A DNA stretch of 64,000 bases from Neopestalotiopsis rosae. Taxonomy: Eukaryota; Ascomycota; Sordariomycetes; Amphisphaeriales; Sporocadaceae. Positions 46,488 through 58,220 of the stretch are shown here, one piece after another; position 1 is the first letter of the stretch, and every line of letters begins with the position of its first letter. The notes under the pieces were generated by a model. That model was not told where the DNA came from and searched no databases. It saw nothing but the letters and a program-made list of their open reading frames with translations. The translations under genes were made by a program, and so were the position numbers. The stretch lies in the NCBI GenBank assembly GCA_023078685.1, contig JALGAS010000005.1:3348001-3412000 (forward strand). Reading direction: 5' to 3'.

Positions 46488-48320
46488 CTACTCTGGAGGA
46501 CCGGTAGACAAAATATCGACGCCGCTCTTGATCTGGCTCTTGGACGGCATTTTATCTCTGCGCATCATCTCGGCGGCCTGAGCCATGACTGGATCCCGAC
46601 CCATACTAGCCAATGCCACAACAGTCTCGCCCTTGGTGTAGTATGCGACAAAGTTGTTCTCCTCGGGCTTGCCCTCCAGGATGAGATCATCGTAACCGTT
46701 CATCGTGTTACCGCAGTATCGGAGCTGGGCGCCAAGAGCAGACCAAAAAATGGGCGTGAATCTCTCGGGCTTCAGCGTAGGATTAGCGACGTGTCTGGCA
46801 ACGACACGACCAGATTGTTGTGCAACATTCCAGTGCTCAATTCGGACGAACTTGCCATCTCCACCGGGTCCGTGGTAGGGAAAGGACGAAATGTCTCCGA
46901 TTGCATAGACGTCCTTGAGTCCAACAACCGACAGGTTTTCGTCAGTCTTTAGTGAGCCATCATCTTCCAGACGGACCACCTTGTTGTCTCTCAAGTATTC
47001 TGTCGCTGGTGAAACACCAATACCAAGAATGACCAGATCCGCCTCAAGTTTAGTTCCATCCTTCAAAACGACCGATCCAACCTTGGAAGGATCGGAGTCA
47101 GACGGGTCCGCCTTGTCGACAGCCGCGTTCATGTAGAACTTGACACCCTTGCCCTCAAAGGCCTTTTGCAAGCCTACACCGATTTCTTTACCCAAAATGC
47201 GCTCCAGAGGTGCACCCTCCATACCAACGACTGTGACATCATTGTCGCTGGCAGTCGCATTGGCAGCTTCCATGCCTATGAAACTGCTGCCAATAATGAC
47301 AATCTTCTTGCCCTTTTTCTCTCCAATGGCGCCTGTGATGGCCTTTGTGTCCTTGACCGAGCGAAGTGGGAAGATATTGCCGAGCACTTTAAAGCCTTGG
47401 AGGGGTAGATTCCGAGGCGTACCACCTGTAGCCAAGACCAGCTTGCTGTAGTTGAGTTTGCCTGCTCCTTTGGTGACGACAACCTTTTCGCCGAAGTCAA
47501 CATCGGTCACCTCATCCTGCACAACATCAACTGAGGCACTCTTGTACCAGTTGGCGTCCCTCCACTCCAGCTTGGAAGCATCAGCAATCAAAGCCTTGGA
47601 GAGCTTGGTTCGATCGAGAGGTAGGTTGCCCTCATTTGTAATCATGGTGACGTGGCCGCTGTAGCCATTCTCCCTAAGACCTTGAATCAAACCCATTGCA
47701 CCAGCACCTCCGCCGACTACCACAATTCGGTCACCCTCAACTTGGCCGCTGGAGCTCTTGAGATTGGGCTGTCGGCGACCGGCTTTGATCGTGGCTTCGT
47801 CGCCAGAAATGTATACGGCGCCGTCTTTCTCGGTTACTTTGAACACAGGTAGGGCATCCAATGCTGGGGCATCTTCGACATCGCCGGTTTTGGCACTGAA
47901 GCAGGCTGTTTGGGTGATCCAAAGTTAGTGCCATACAACATAACAGGTCGTGAGCAGGCAACCCGGAAGCATCAAAGTAGACTCACCTCCGTGCCAGGGA
48001 CAAGTGATGCGACCAGATTTGGTCAGGACACCCTTTGCAAGGGGGGCACCATAGTGAGTGCACTTTGGGCCAATTGCTTGAATCTTGCCGGCGGCGTTGA
48101 CGAGCAGAACCTTGGCACCTTCAATGCCCTCGACATCGACTTCCCGCTTCTCGCCGGGTTGGAGCGTCAGAGCGGTGACGTCCTTGAGCTTGAACTCGGA
48201 CATGTTGCGGGTTTGAGAAATGTGTACAGGTTTGAGGTTATGGAAAATGGTACGATTACTGAGTACTTGTGGGATGCGAATTTGGGCAGGACGCGGTAGG
48301 AAAACTCTCACGAACTGCAT
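46488..48320 (-). CDS. Rieske/FAD oxidoreductase, AIFM3-like, probably mitochondrial, 583 aa
   Basis: Two exons (minus): 48320-47987 and 47905-46488, with an 81-base intron (GTGAGT to AAACAG); the sum is 584 codons. Residues 1-39 are rich in Arg and Ser without acids, like a mitochondrial presequence. The Rieske domain (about 45-145) binds a 2Fe-2S cluster through C87-x-H89 and C107-x2-H110 (CTHYG, CPWHGACF). The FAD motif VVVGGGAGA is at 173-181, and the NAD(P)H motif VIIGSSFIGMEAA follows. GDISSFPY is the second FAD-binding site. The reductase-like C-terminal domain holds YCG and the final helices. This fusion is that of AIF-like protein 3 and related ferredoxin-reductase-type proteins. A second ATG (M40, 48203) in good context could give a form without presequence. 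Confidence 0.92.
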
Positions 48321-51002
48321 TGAGGATGAAGGGAAGAGGAGAAAGCACGAGGGGGGTAAGTTCTTTCACCACTGAAACACTACAGATATGATACAAAAGA
48401 TACGGCCTGAGGTCAGCGAATAGTACCTTACTTGTTGAGGGGTAGGTAAGGTAATCGGTAGGCAGGCAGGCAGTGGTGGGCTCCCCTCCTGAACGTAGCA
48501 CGCAATAGGAAGAAGAAGGAGGGATTGTTTTGGGCGAATGCACGGATGGCTGGGCTGCGTGATGGCTACTATGTACATTAGATCCTATTCGTGAGCATTT
48601 GCTTTGTCCGTATCTGTCTTACCTGTCTCGATGATTACCTTACTTACCGTACCGTACTTACCGACTCCAGCGAGTTCAGGGCATCTATTACCGCTACTAT
48701 GTCGCTGTAGCCTGCTTAGCCTCTGGATTTCTCTCCATTTCCCACGATGAACCGATGTCCCCGGACGATGCAGTGGGGTATCGAGATGCCAGACGGGAAT
48801 TCAATAGCCCATTCACAGCACTCGTGTCGTAATCCATGGCTTGTCGCATGGTAATCCAGAGCTTTTGAGTGGTCGGGCTGGGGGAGCTCCCATGTCTGAC
48901 ATCATCGTTCCGTTGCTGATAAACCCCACCACCGACGCGCGATAGAGGAGCTCTGACCACTTCTTAACTCCGACGCGGGTTTTGGAGAGAAGACTGGAGG
49001 CCAGGGGAAAGGCAGTCTTGGCAGTTCGCTGGCTTAGCTGGGGGCTGCTCAATAGCCTTGAATGTCTTTTCCCACCCGAAGTTTTCAAGTCTTTGAACTC
49101 AATTGCGACTCGACTGTAAGCTGCTCGTGTCTGCATCATGATTGGCAGAGCGAGCACCCACCGAGTCAAGACTGTCCTGGTCTCGTTCAAAGTCTGCTAG
49201 TCTTAGCTATGCGCCTTCGATAAATGCCCGAAGGTCGCCCGGATTACCGGGCTGCGGCTGTGTTCAAATCAGCCTTTGGAATTGGCCAGACCGGCGCAAA
49301 TGCCTGGGCCTTAGCGGTTGCAGGTGGCAGTATGACCCTTCAGAAATCATACTCCTGGCTAATGCATTGTGTCAAGGATTCATTATGCACCGCGAGGGTA
49401 CATAGGTAGAAGCCTGGCAGCTGAAATTGCATTATTTCCAGGCACAAAAGCATTAGTCGAATGCTACTCGGCTTGCCAGATACGCTGGGTTCGTTTCATG
49501 TTGTGATCTTCGACTGACCGAGTCGTCCGGCGCCAACAGCGTTGCAAGGTTGACAGACGAATTGCGATGCGCTGTTACTGTATAGTCGGGAATAAGACAC
49601 TTGATCTCCGGATACGGGAATCAGCCCTATGAGTTCGAGCCAGGATAGAAAAAACTGAAAAGACGCCAGCACGCAAAACGCGCAAAATCGAACTGTCGGG
49701 CAGACCCTGATTGCCAAGAATCAGATGACTATGCACGAGCTAGCAAGGCTGCTTATTGCGTTCGTCTCGTTTGCGAACAAACAACTTGCGAATATTTGAA
49801 AAAAAAAAAAAAAAAAATAAACGAGGAGACAGCGAACGTTATGCGGCTCGGATGTCGAGCAATATCTATGCCCCTAGGTTCTCCACGGTGCCCTAGTAAT
49901 CACCTCAATCGTCACGTTGGATCGCTGCTTTCCCCAGGCACACGAGAAGCACAGTACGTAATGAGTAGTGCTGCAACTCACTTGGTCGAATCCGCAAAAG
50001 ACATCGCTGCCGAGTCGTTGGTGAGATCTCGAGTAAGATAACCACCATAGGAAACCGATGCTATACAAGGCGAACAGCATAGCCCTTCTGCCCTAATCGC
50101 AATTTATATAGCTCTGCGACAAGAATGCTCCGGCTCAAAACTCACAAAGATGCTGGTGGTCCACGGCTTGACAACTTGGCATGAATATGTGGTATGTTAT
50201 AAGGAAGTACGCCCTGGAAACCGATCGCTATTTTACGCCTGTGAGACCCGCAAAAACTCTTCTGGAAACCCGCGGCGTGCTCCTTATAGTGATTAGCATA
50301 AACCAACCTCCACACCCCTGTTCGGTCATGGCCTTCTCGCGCTGTCAGTGGTCGCACAGTAGAAACACCTTCCGCAAGTGCTGGACATCGAGGCATCTCC
50401 ATAAAACATTGCACCACCTCGTTCATCTATCGGACCGTTGTCCACCGGCGATCAGTGTACATGCCCGTACATAATGTCTATAGACCCACAGGCCTATCCC
50501 GGGAAGACTATCCAAAACCGGGGCGTTCCAGTCCTTATTGAGCAAGAGATCACCAGGCACGCCGTCCTTGGCGGCCGCGTCGCTTTGAAACAAGCAACGA
50601 CAAGCTTCCCGACAGCCCCGGAATAAACAGTGGCCCTATGACGCTACATGACCGGCGCAACCTGATGTATCTCTAACTCACACACCATCAATCACTTCCC
50701 TTCTCGACACGCCTAACGTCTGCTTCGACCCAGTCTTTGGTCCACTGCGATGCGCCTGACGTCGCGGCTGTGCAGCAAATCCCAATGCTGCCAGAAGAAA
50801 TCAGGGCTTCTGCCAACGGGGGCTCAATGAAGCTCCAGCCTTTCGTAAATCCTCGAGACTGCTCACTCATCTAATGGAGGCCAAGACTTTTTTCTTTCTC
50901 CTTGAATTTTCTTGGTTAATTCTTCTTCATTGCCCATTTTCATGATAATCCACTCGTTCATATCGCTCCTTTTTCTTTCTTTCGATACTATAGTGTAGTA
51001 TT
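48321..51002. other. Intergenic, 2.7 kb
   Basis: It holds the promoter of the AIFM3-like gene (left) and of the GH76 gene (right). It contains a 19-nt poly-A run (49799-49817) and AT-rich stretches. The 60-codon frame at 50688-50870 (minus) has no upstream signal or motif. No gene is supported. Confidence 0.4.
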
Positions 51003-52572
51003 ATGCATTGGCGCTTCTTGAGTATATGCGCGGCCAGTGTGCTGCCTCTAGTCTCGGCGGTTGACATTGAATGGAACGACAATAGTAAGTTCCCTACTGG
51101 TTTGACGCCAAAAAGATATAGTGCTCACAATCGCAAACAGCGTCAATCAAGGACGGCGCGGCACAGATTGCGTACGGCCTATTACAATATTATACCGGCA
51201 ACAACACGGGTGACGTTCCCGGTAACTTGCCAGATCCTTATTACTGTGAGCCAATGTCATAACATATTCCTCCAAAATCTATACTAACTTCGCATCATAG
51301 GGTGGGAAGGTAAGAAGAACGATAACCCCGAGAACGGCGACCGGAGCTGGGAAAATAAATATAGAGCATAACTAATAAGGCATCCTAGCTGGCGCATATT
51401 TTGGAACCCTGGTCGACTACTGGGCCTTTACGGGAGATGATCAATATGTCGACTTGACCTTTCAAGCTTTACAACACCAAGTTGGCGATGAAGGCGATTT
51501 CATGCCCGAAAACCAGACCCTGACCGAGGGTAACGATGATCAGGGCTTCTGGGCCCTGTCCGCCATGACAGCAGCAGAGATGGGCTTCAAGGATCCCGGA
51601 GCCGATGGAGTACAATGGCTCGCGTTGGCGCAGGCCGTCTTCAACGAGTATGTATGGCGCTGGGACAACTCCACCTGTGGAGGTGGCCTCAGGTGGCAGA
51701 TATATACGTTCAACAACGGTTACAACTACAAGAACAGTGTCTCGAACGGCTGCTTCTTCAACATTGCTGCACGCTTGGCCCGCTACACGGGTAACACGAC
51801 GTACGCCGATTGGGCCGAGACAGTATATGACTGGATGGAGACGGTTGGATTCATCGACGACGAGTACAACATATACGATGGAGCATCCGACGATGAGGGT
51901 TGCGTCAGTATTGATCAGGCGCAATGGACGTATAACGCTGGCATTTTCATGGAGGGATCCGCCGCCATGTGGAATTATACGAATGGCACCTCGGACAAGT
52001 GGGAGCAGCGCACGACCGGGATCGTAAACCGTACAGCCACCTATTTCTTCAACGAGAGTGTCATGTATGAGCCGCCCTGCGAACCTCAAAGTAATTGCGC
52101 CACGGACAGTTTCTCCTTCAAGGCATATCTGGTACGCTGGATGGCAAAGACGACCCAGCTCATGTCCTCGACCTACGATACCATATATCCGCTGCTTCTG
52201 GCCTCGGGGCAGGGTGCCGCGAAACAATGCGATGGAACCGGTGAGGGCACAGCAGGCCGCACGCTCGCCGGATATGCATGCGGTCAACACTGGACATGGG
52301 GAGCACAGAATGACGGGACGAACGGTGTAGGACAGCAAATGTCGGCCCTGTCAGCCGTGTTCTACACCTTGCTCGACGGAGCACCGACACCCTACACATC
52401 CGTAACGGGCGGAACTTCGACTGGTGACAGCAGCGGAGGAAGCTCGAAAACGGACAACGACGTAAGAGGAATCAAGCCAATTACGACCGGCGACAAGGTC
52501 GGCGCTGGTATATTGACGGCGTTGGTCCTGGGTGGATTACTCGGCGGCGTCTGTTTCCTGATATTTACGTAG
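51003..52572 (+). CDS. GH76 endo-alpha-1,6-mannanase-like wall protein, DFG5/DCW1 family, 459 aa
   Basis: Four exons: 51003-51084, 51141-51245, 51301-51309, 51389-52572; the sum is 460 codons. Exon 3 is a 9-base microexon that supplies most of WWE, and is needed to give the family sequence YYWWEAGAYFG. Residues 1-19 are a signal peptide. The paired aspartates D115-D116 in TEGNDDQGFWAL correspond to the GH76 catalytic pair. The sequence is rich in N-glycosylation sites (NNT, NST, NTT, NGT, NRT). A Ser/Gly-rich stretch precedes a hydrophobic C-terminus (GAGILTALVLGGLLGGVCFL), either a GPI signal or a membrane anchor. DFG5/DCW1 proteins cut GPI glycans and attach GPI proteins to wall glucan. Confidence 0.93.
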
Positions 52573-53586
52573 ACGCGATGGGTTGTCTACCTTTGTCGTT
52601 CTGTTCAATTCAAATCGGAGTTTAGAGGAATATGGGATCGGCCGGGATTCTAGGCAGAGATCCACGAGGACCACCAATGGGTATAGGCGTCTTTTTTTAT
52701 TACAATTTCTTGTACGATACCACAATCCATCTTATAGGAAGATCATTTCCACATTCAACACCTTGCCATTTTCCCGTCCCAAAGTGTGATATTAATGAAG
52801 AGTCTTGACGTGAAGTATTTGAGTGAAGTGATTTGTATTCAAGAATACAAGAACAAGAACGAACATGATCTGATCCTCATGCGTCCGAAGTAGAATGCCA
52901 AGTATAGTAGCTTTTTGCCTGATATTGATACTTCTCTCTAAATTTATTTTTCTTGACCAGAGCTCAAGTATAGCCTTGCCATACGCCACCGATATCTTGT
53001 ATGAACAACCAACAATAATGACAGCATTAACCTGGATATGGCACCAAAACCACGTCTTTGGGACAATATCAGCCGCCTGGAGCGGTGAAAAGTCGTGATT
53101 TTATGCACATCGTGAGATTTATCAGGTATTCACTTGTAGCCTTCCTTTGTGCCTCGGAGTGGCCACGTGATAGAGTGAAACTTGGGTAACCCACCCCTCG
53201 GGACCTCTGGTGTCGTCGACCGCCGGCATCGCCAACCTCTTCGGCGCCACCGCAGACATGTCGTCGCCTTTGATCCCATCCCCAGTCCGCCACTCCAAGC
53301 AGCTGTTGAGGTTCGACGGCATGGCTCGACGAGACCTTGATGGCTCTTGTGGCCTCCCACCTTTAAAACCAACAGCTTCCACGAGAAAAAAAACAAACGC
53401 AGACCTTCAAAATCTTGAGCCAGACGAACCCAACCACAACTTTTCCACCCATTCTCATCAGCTTGCCTGTTCCCCAACACATCACCCGCTTTCGCGCCCT
53501 CATCCGCGCCCAACTCCACGCCTACTCGTCTTTTTGCTCCTCCTGCCGCCAGAAGTTGCCACGACCGTCGTCGCCCTGTTGCCAAC
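52573..53586. other. Intergenic between GH76 and 2EXR genes
   Basis: It holds the 3' region of the GH76 gene and the promoter and leader of the 2EXR gene. Open frames between 53130 and 53600 on both strands are overlapping, contradictory and unsupported. Confidence 0.4.
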
Positions 53587-55178
53587 ATGGGCAAAATTGT
53601 CAAGGGCCTGTGCGACTACTACCATGGAGGGCAGTATCAAGAGGTCGTCAAGCCGTACTCGGCGGATGGAGGCGATGTCGTCTTCCATCAGTTCTCTAAA
53701 TTTCCAGCCGAGATTCGTGACAGTAAGTGAAAAGGGTTTTCCTTCTTTTTCATTTCGTTTTTTCCGTCTCAATATTCTCCGTTACAATATTTTCCGTTTG
53801 GATTATTTCCGTCTCGATATTTTCCGATTTTGCTTTTTTTTTCGACTCGATCTTTTTCGTTTTCATCGTTTTCGTTTTCATCGTTTTCGTTTTCATCGTT
53901 TTCGTTTTCATCGTTTTCGTTTTCATCGTTTTCGTTTTCATCGTTTTCGTTTTCACCGTTTTCGTTTTCATCTGTTCCGCTTACACTCTTTTCGCTTTTT
54001 ACATTCTATCGTGGCACTTTTTGATTATCTTTTCTCGAAAACCCCTCCACGACTATTTGGGATGAAGTTTGCTGATTGGTTTATCAATTGCAGTGATTTG
54101 GGTCGAAGCCATTCCCAGACGCTACATCGCTCCTTTCAAATTTGGAAACTCCTTTTCAGCGCCACCGCCTACCATCGCATATGTGTGTCGAGAGTCGCGC
54201 GCTGTTGCGCTGGGGGAGGGTGGCCCTTATGCCACCGATAGATACTGCAATGGGCCGAGCAGTTCTTGGTACAGTCCAAGGCTGGATGTCGTCCTCCTTA
54301 CCGTCTTTGCCACTCCAGAGGTTAAGAAGCATAAGATTCTCGGCACCAAGGTCATCTGGGACCATGTTACGTCCGTAGCTATTGGTGCTGGTGTCCCATC
54401 TACTGGTTTGCGCCCCGAGATGGAAAAGGCCTTGTGGCTAGCAAGTCGTCAACGAAATCTGAGAGAGATCCTGATTTGCCCTACAACCCAGCTCGAAAAG
54501 GACTACAACAGATATCACTACAAACGTAATCAATCGCCTTACCCCAGACGTATCGGCAGTGGCGTCGACGAAACGAACGACTTCCTTGGAAATGATGCAA
54601 TCCGGGTCGTCCATCTAGACGACAAGAAGCAGATCTCGGAGGCTCAGAGAATTCTAGGCAGCTGGGGCGGTGGACTTATGCCTCGGCCTCAGTGGCCACA
54701 TATCAAGAGTGCCGTCGAAGCCTACCAGTACGATCCCAACAAGATAGGATTGTACAAGATTAATTGGTGGGACCATATCGTGGAGGTATGCACAATAGAA
54801 TGGCTTCAGATTCGCCGAGCTGCAGACCTGCGGAAGCTGTTCAAGAATGGCGGAAACGATACTACACCCCGCCCACCCGCCTTTGAGATCTGGGACCTAG
54901 ACGATATCGACATGAGCAATAAGTGGATTGCCGAGGCTATGGCAGCCATGCCCACACTGCGCCCAGCCTACCTCTTCGTTGAGAATGACGAGAGTTACAT
55001 CGAGGCCATTCCAGAGTGGACGCTCGAGTGGCGCATGACCGAGGATGAGAAGAAGTTATACGACGCCGGTCGTCTGCCTCTCCAGCTCCGCAAACGCCGA
55101 GCCAAGGGCGAAACGTCCCGACTTCGTTGGATCGATGAGTTCAAGCTGTGGCATATCAAGCCAGAAAAGAAGAAGTGA
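53587..55178 (+). CDS. 2EXR-domain protein, 406 aa
   Basis: Exons 53587-53722 and 54094-55178 are joined over a 371-base intron (donor GTAAGT, acceptor ATTGCAG); the sum is 407 codons. Residues 33-46 (VFHQFSKFPAEIRD) and the following WVEAIPRRYIAPFKF are the opening of the fungal 2EXR domain, normally written as F-x-x-F-x-x-L-P-x-E-[IL]-R. PTIAYVCRESRAVAL and LDVVLLT follow in the expected places. The function of 2EXR proteins is unknown; the opening resembles an F-box. The rest is charged, and the tail is basic (KPEKKK). The intron is unusually long because it carries a 15-nt minisatellite. Confidence 0.82.
53854..53973 (+). repeat. 15-nt minisatellite inside the 2EXR intron
   Basis: There are eight head-to-tail copies of TTTTCGTTTTCATCG. 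Copies 1-6 are identical; copy 7 has ACCG and copy 8 ATCT at the end. The 100 bases before it hold related, decayed TATTTTCCGT units. Since 15 is a multiple of three and the unit lacks stops in most frames, it creates long artificial open frames on both strands. Confidence 0.95.
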
Positions 55179-55970
55179 AGAGCGCGTAGTCCGGCAACAA
55201 ACTTGCGGTTCAGCAGATTACGACATCGCTTTCCTGCTCTTCCATGCTCAGCGACTGTGCAAATCACCCGGCTGTCTCAACTTGACACAATTCATCCAGC
55301 ATCATTTCTCTCACATTGTTACATTTTCTCTGGCTTCCATAAGCTTCTCATTCAACTGGTTTCCCGGCCTGCTCTCTGTTTCTCCTGTTTTTGACTTCTT
55401 CCTCCACTTGAGTTCTTCGACTTTTCATACCTCGACTTTCTGAGCTTCAAGTCAAAGAGAACATGAACGACATGCTCTTGCTTCACTCGGCACACGACTA
55501 GAACCAAGATGTTCTCCGAGTTCTTTCGAGGTTCTTTGTACGAATTCTGGTTTATTGCGCGCATGTCTCAATACTGCGATATTTTCCTTCTCCGCGGCCG
55601 GAAATGGCCCATTTTGTTTCTGTTTGGTTCGTCAATCAAGGTTCTCTGCCCGGATGTACGATTTCCTTTTCGCACTACCACTTCTAGTAAGTGGACGAGG
55701 ACATTGAACATTGACACAAGTTTGTTTTTAATGCTTGGTTTAAGCGATATGGTTTGTTTCTGGTTTCAGGCATGGACAAGCTGTTTTCACTAGCACGCAA
55801 ATCAATCAATGATGGTTGGTGCAGCATATGGCAATTGGTAACCCGCAAGGTCAGGGTGTAATATGAACCAGGATGCATGGATAATGGAATGTCAATCAAT
55901 TGTACTTTTCTACCTATAAGAAAAGATGGTTTTGTAGTGAAGACACATTTGTAAAGTCTACACTTGCCCC
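55179..55970. other. Intergenic between convergent genes
   Basis: It holds the 3' regions of the 2EXR gene and the dioxygenase gene. No gene or RNA was recognised. Confidence 0.5.
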
Positions 55971-56876
55971 TTACTGTTGCTCCCTTTTGAGTTCGTACAT
56001 GATATCTGTCCGTACAGTATACTTAATACCCGCCTTGACGTCGTCGCCAGAGTGGTATAATCGCTTGTGCTGAAAGATGAGAACCCGGCCTGCTTTCGGG
56101 TCCACGTCCAACTTGCGCTTCTCATCCGACGACAAGAACGACGTGGCGCCGCCCTCCAGCTCGGCCTCGTCGCCGACTTCCTGCTTGGAGTCATTGAGGT
56201 ACAGGTGGAGGGTAAAGTGCGTCTGCAGAATGGTCTTGTCGTCGGGCTGCTCCCCGTACGGCCCGTCGCAGTGCGGGCGGAAGAACTGGCCGGGGCCGTA
56301 CTTGAGGAACCGCATACGCTTGTTGAGCCGGCGGAACTCCCAATCGAGGTGCGGCTTCCAGCTGGGCTTGGTGTAGCCTAGGAGCTCCCCCTCATTAAAG
56401 CGCTTCAGCCGCTCCCGGACCTCGGGCACCTCCCTCTCCATGCGCGCCCACAGCCGGTCGACGATCTCCTGCTGGTCCCAGATGATCCTGTCGCTGTTGC
56501 GGTAGTCGGGGACGAGCACCTCGAAGCCGCCGCCGGCGTTGACCAGGGCCGGGTTCCACGAGTCGCCGTCTGCGCCCTTGTCCTTGTCGAGCACGCTCGC
56601 CTCGGCCAGCTCGATCAGTTTGGCGCATTCAGAGGGGCTGAGGACATTGTCTAGCACGACTGCATATCCGCCGTCGAATTCGGGCAGAACAGTCTCCTTG
56701 AAATTGATGGTCTTGAGAGTAATAGGTTGTGCATCATAGGGTTGTGTTCTGAGATAGTCCGAGGGGATGTCCACGTCTCTTGACTCGTACGACGTCTGCA
56801 CGAGATCACCATGCCCACGATTACGGCCCCGCAACGAGGAGCCTACACGGGCCGCCGCTGCTGCACGAGCCGACAT
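55971..56876 (-). CDS. Prolyl-4-hydroxylase-like 2-oxoglutarate/Fe(II) dioxygenase, 301 aa
   Basis: It is one open frame; the start is MSARAAAAAR at 56876. The frame stays open for 93 more codons upstream, with an ATG at 57146, so a longer form is possible. The catalytic fold shows the iron ligands H202-x-D204 (FFRPHCDG) and H275 (LYHSGDDV), with K285 or R289 in KAGIKYTVRTDIMYE as the 2-oxoglutarate anchor. This is the prolyl-4-hydroxylase alpha-subunit family. The protein lacks a signal peptide, unlike collagen hydroxylases, and is closer in layout to small fungal cytosolic or nuclear hydroxylases. The substrate is unknown. The gene is strongly GC-rich in the middle, giving shadow frames. 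Confidence 0.88.
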   Translation of the reverse strand: MSARAAAAARVGSSLRGRNRGHGDLVQTSYESRDVDIPSDYLRTQPYDAQPITLKTINFKETVLPEFDGGYAVVLDNVLSPSECAKLIELAEASVLDKDKGADGDSWNPALVNAGGGFEVLVPDYRNSDRIIWDQQEIVDRLWARMEREVPEVRERLKRFNEGELLGYTKPSWKPHLDWEFRRLNKRMRFLKYGPGQFFRPHCDGPYGEQPDDKTILQTHFTLHLYLNDSKQEVGDEAELEGGATSFLSSDEKRKLDVDPKAGRVLIFQHKRLYHSGDDVKAGIKYTVRTDIMYELKREQQ

Positions 56877-58220
56877 GGTGGCGGTATTGGTGGAAAAGTG
56901 GCTTGCCAAGGAGGAATTTATACGTGAATGGCTTCTTATATATGGAGTGGTATTGGATTGATGGTAGAATTTCTTATCATATAATGGTTTAATGACTGTG
57001 ATATTGTAACAAAAGGACCTGTTATAAGTCGTTCTCCAAGTCAGCCGGACGCCCGTCTTTTGAAGCCAGCCTTGTTGTTGACGGATGCCTAGAGGAACGC
57101 CCAATAGGGGCTGAGCTCGTAGCGTTAGTTGAGGAGGCCGCAGCATTTTTGACACTTTGGCTTTTCCATGCCCATAACAAGGGCAACGAAACCATCATTG
57201 CCATCGCGCTATAGTAGTCTGGCTTCTTTCAGCGGTATCCATGGGACACATTGCGCTTTAGCGACAAAGTTGTTGCCATTGTGGTATGAACTTTCTGACT
57301 CCTGCGACTAGATCCACCTTGGGTGAGTCAAAACTGTCAGATGTATTCTGTCAGGCAGGGCGAAGCGGCCGCTGGTGGTTATTGTGTTGGCTGATTACTC
57401 CACTGTAGGCGAAAAGGCCAGATGCCACTCAATTCAGTCATATTTGATGATGTTAATGGGAAAGCTGTCACGGCATTGTAGTTTGGTCGAGGCAAAGGGA
57501 GTTCTCGAAGGTGAATTCAGCCTGTCCACCACCTAGCTCTTGATACCTAGTTAGTGATCATCAGGATGATGCCCGTTTCCAATTGCGACTGCCTAAGGAA
57601 GCCCCGCAGAGATTATCTGCATAACCCAGCCATGTATGGCTCCTAGGACTTGTAAAACCTATAGGCGCAATAGAGATGCTTGTACCTTTCTCAGGAGATA
57701 TGGTGACACCAGGCCAGGGGTATCTAGGTGCGATTGTATTCATAAACCCAATAAGGAGTATGGCGATTGAACGTTTAGGGCAATTTACCCCGCATTGACC
57801 TCCACTGAATAGCACATTAGGGGAGACATCTTTAAGATATATGATATGATCATGTTATTGGGTCGTAGGCTCCAAGTTATACTGTCCCAATGATTCGAAT
57901 ATCAAAAGTGCCCATTTTGATCTGACAATGCAATCATAAAAAATTAAGGTTGTGAATACCCCATACATTTGTGCCTGTCCCCAAGTCTCGACCCTTTGGA
58001 CCACATCGAATGTTTTAGCCCCACCCTCCGTCATCGGGGGCAGGCTCAAAATTCTGATGAATCAGGCACAGTTTGGGACTAGAGTCACTAATAACACCCA
58101 CCACCCTGGACTTTTACACAATTGGCATCTATTGAGACGGAAAAGTGCCAGCAGGATATCAGGCAAAGAAAGCATTCAAGGAGGAAAAAAGAAAGTCGCA
58201 TTTGTCCCTCTCTTGCCAAA
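56877..58220. other. Intergenic, 1.3 kb
   Basis: It holds the dioxygenase promoter (or its N-terminal extension up to 57146) and the homoserine kinase promoter. TGAGTCA, a Gcn4/CPC1-type site, occurs at 57325, but it is about 890 bases from the kinase ATG. Nothing else was recognised. Confidence 0.4.

Noticed and set aside
50688..50870. 60-codon minus-strand frame before the GH76 gene
   Set aside because: It has no upstream or downstream exon with matching splice sites and no recognised motif.
51469..52338. 289-codon open frame on the minus strand
   Set aside because: It is a shadow of the GH76 gene.
53750..53971. KTKTM-repeat open frame on the minus strand
   Set aside because: It is created by the 15-nt intronic minisatellite; the repeat is a multiple of three and has no stop in this frame.
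53854..53973. Possible CRISPR-like array
   Set aside because: The units are directly adjacent without spacers, and the genome is eukaryotic.
57022..57204. 60-codon minus-strand frame with a hydrophobic start
   Set aside because: It overlaps the region upstream of the dioxygenase in another frame and has no independent support.
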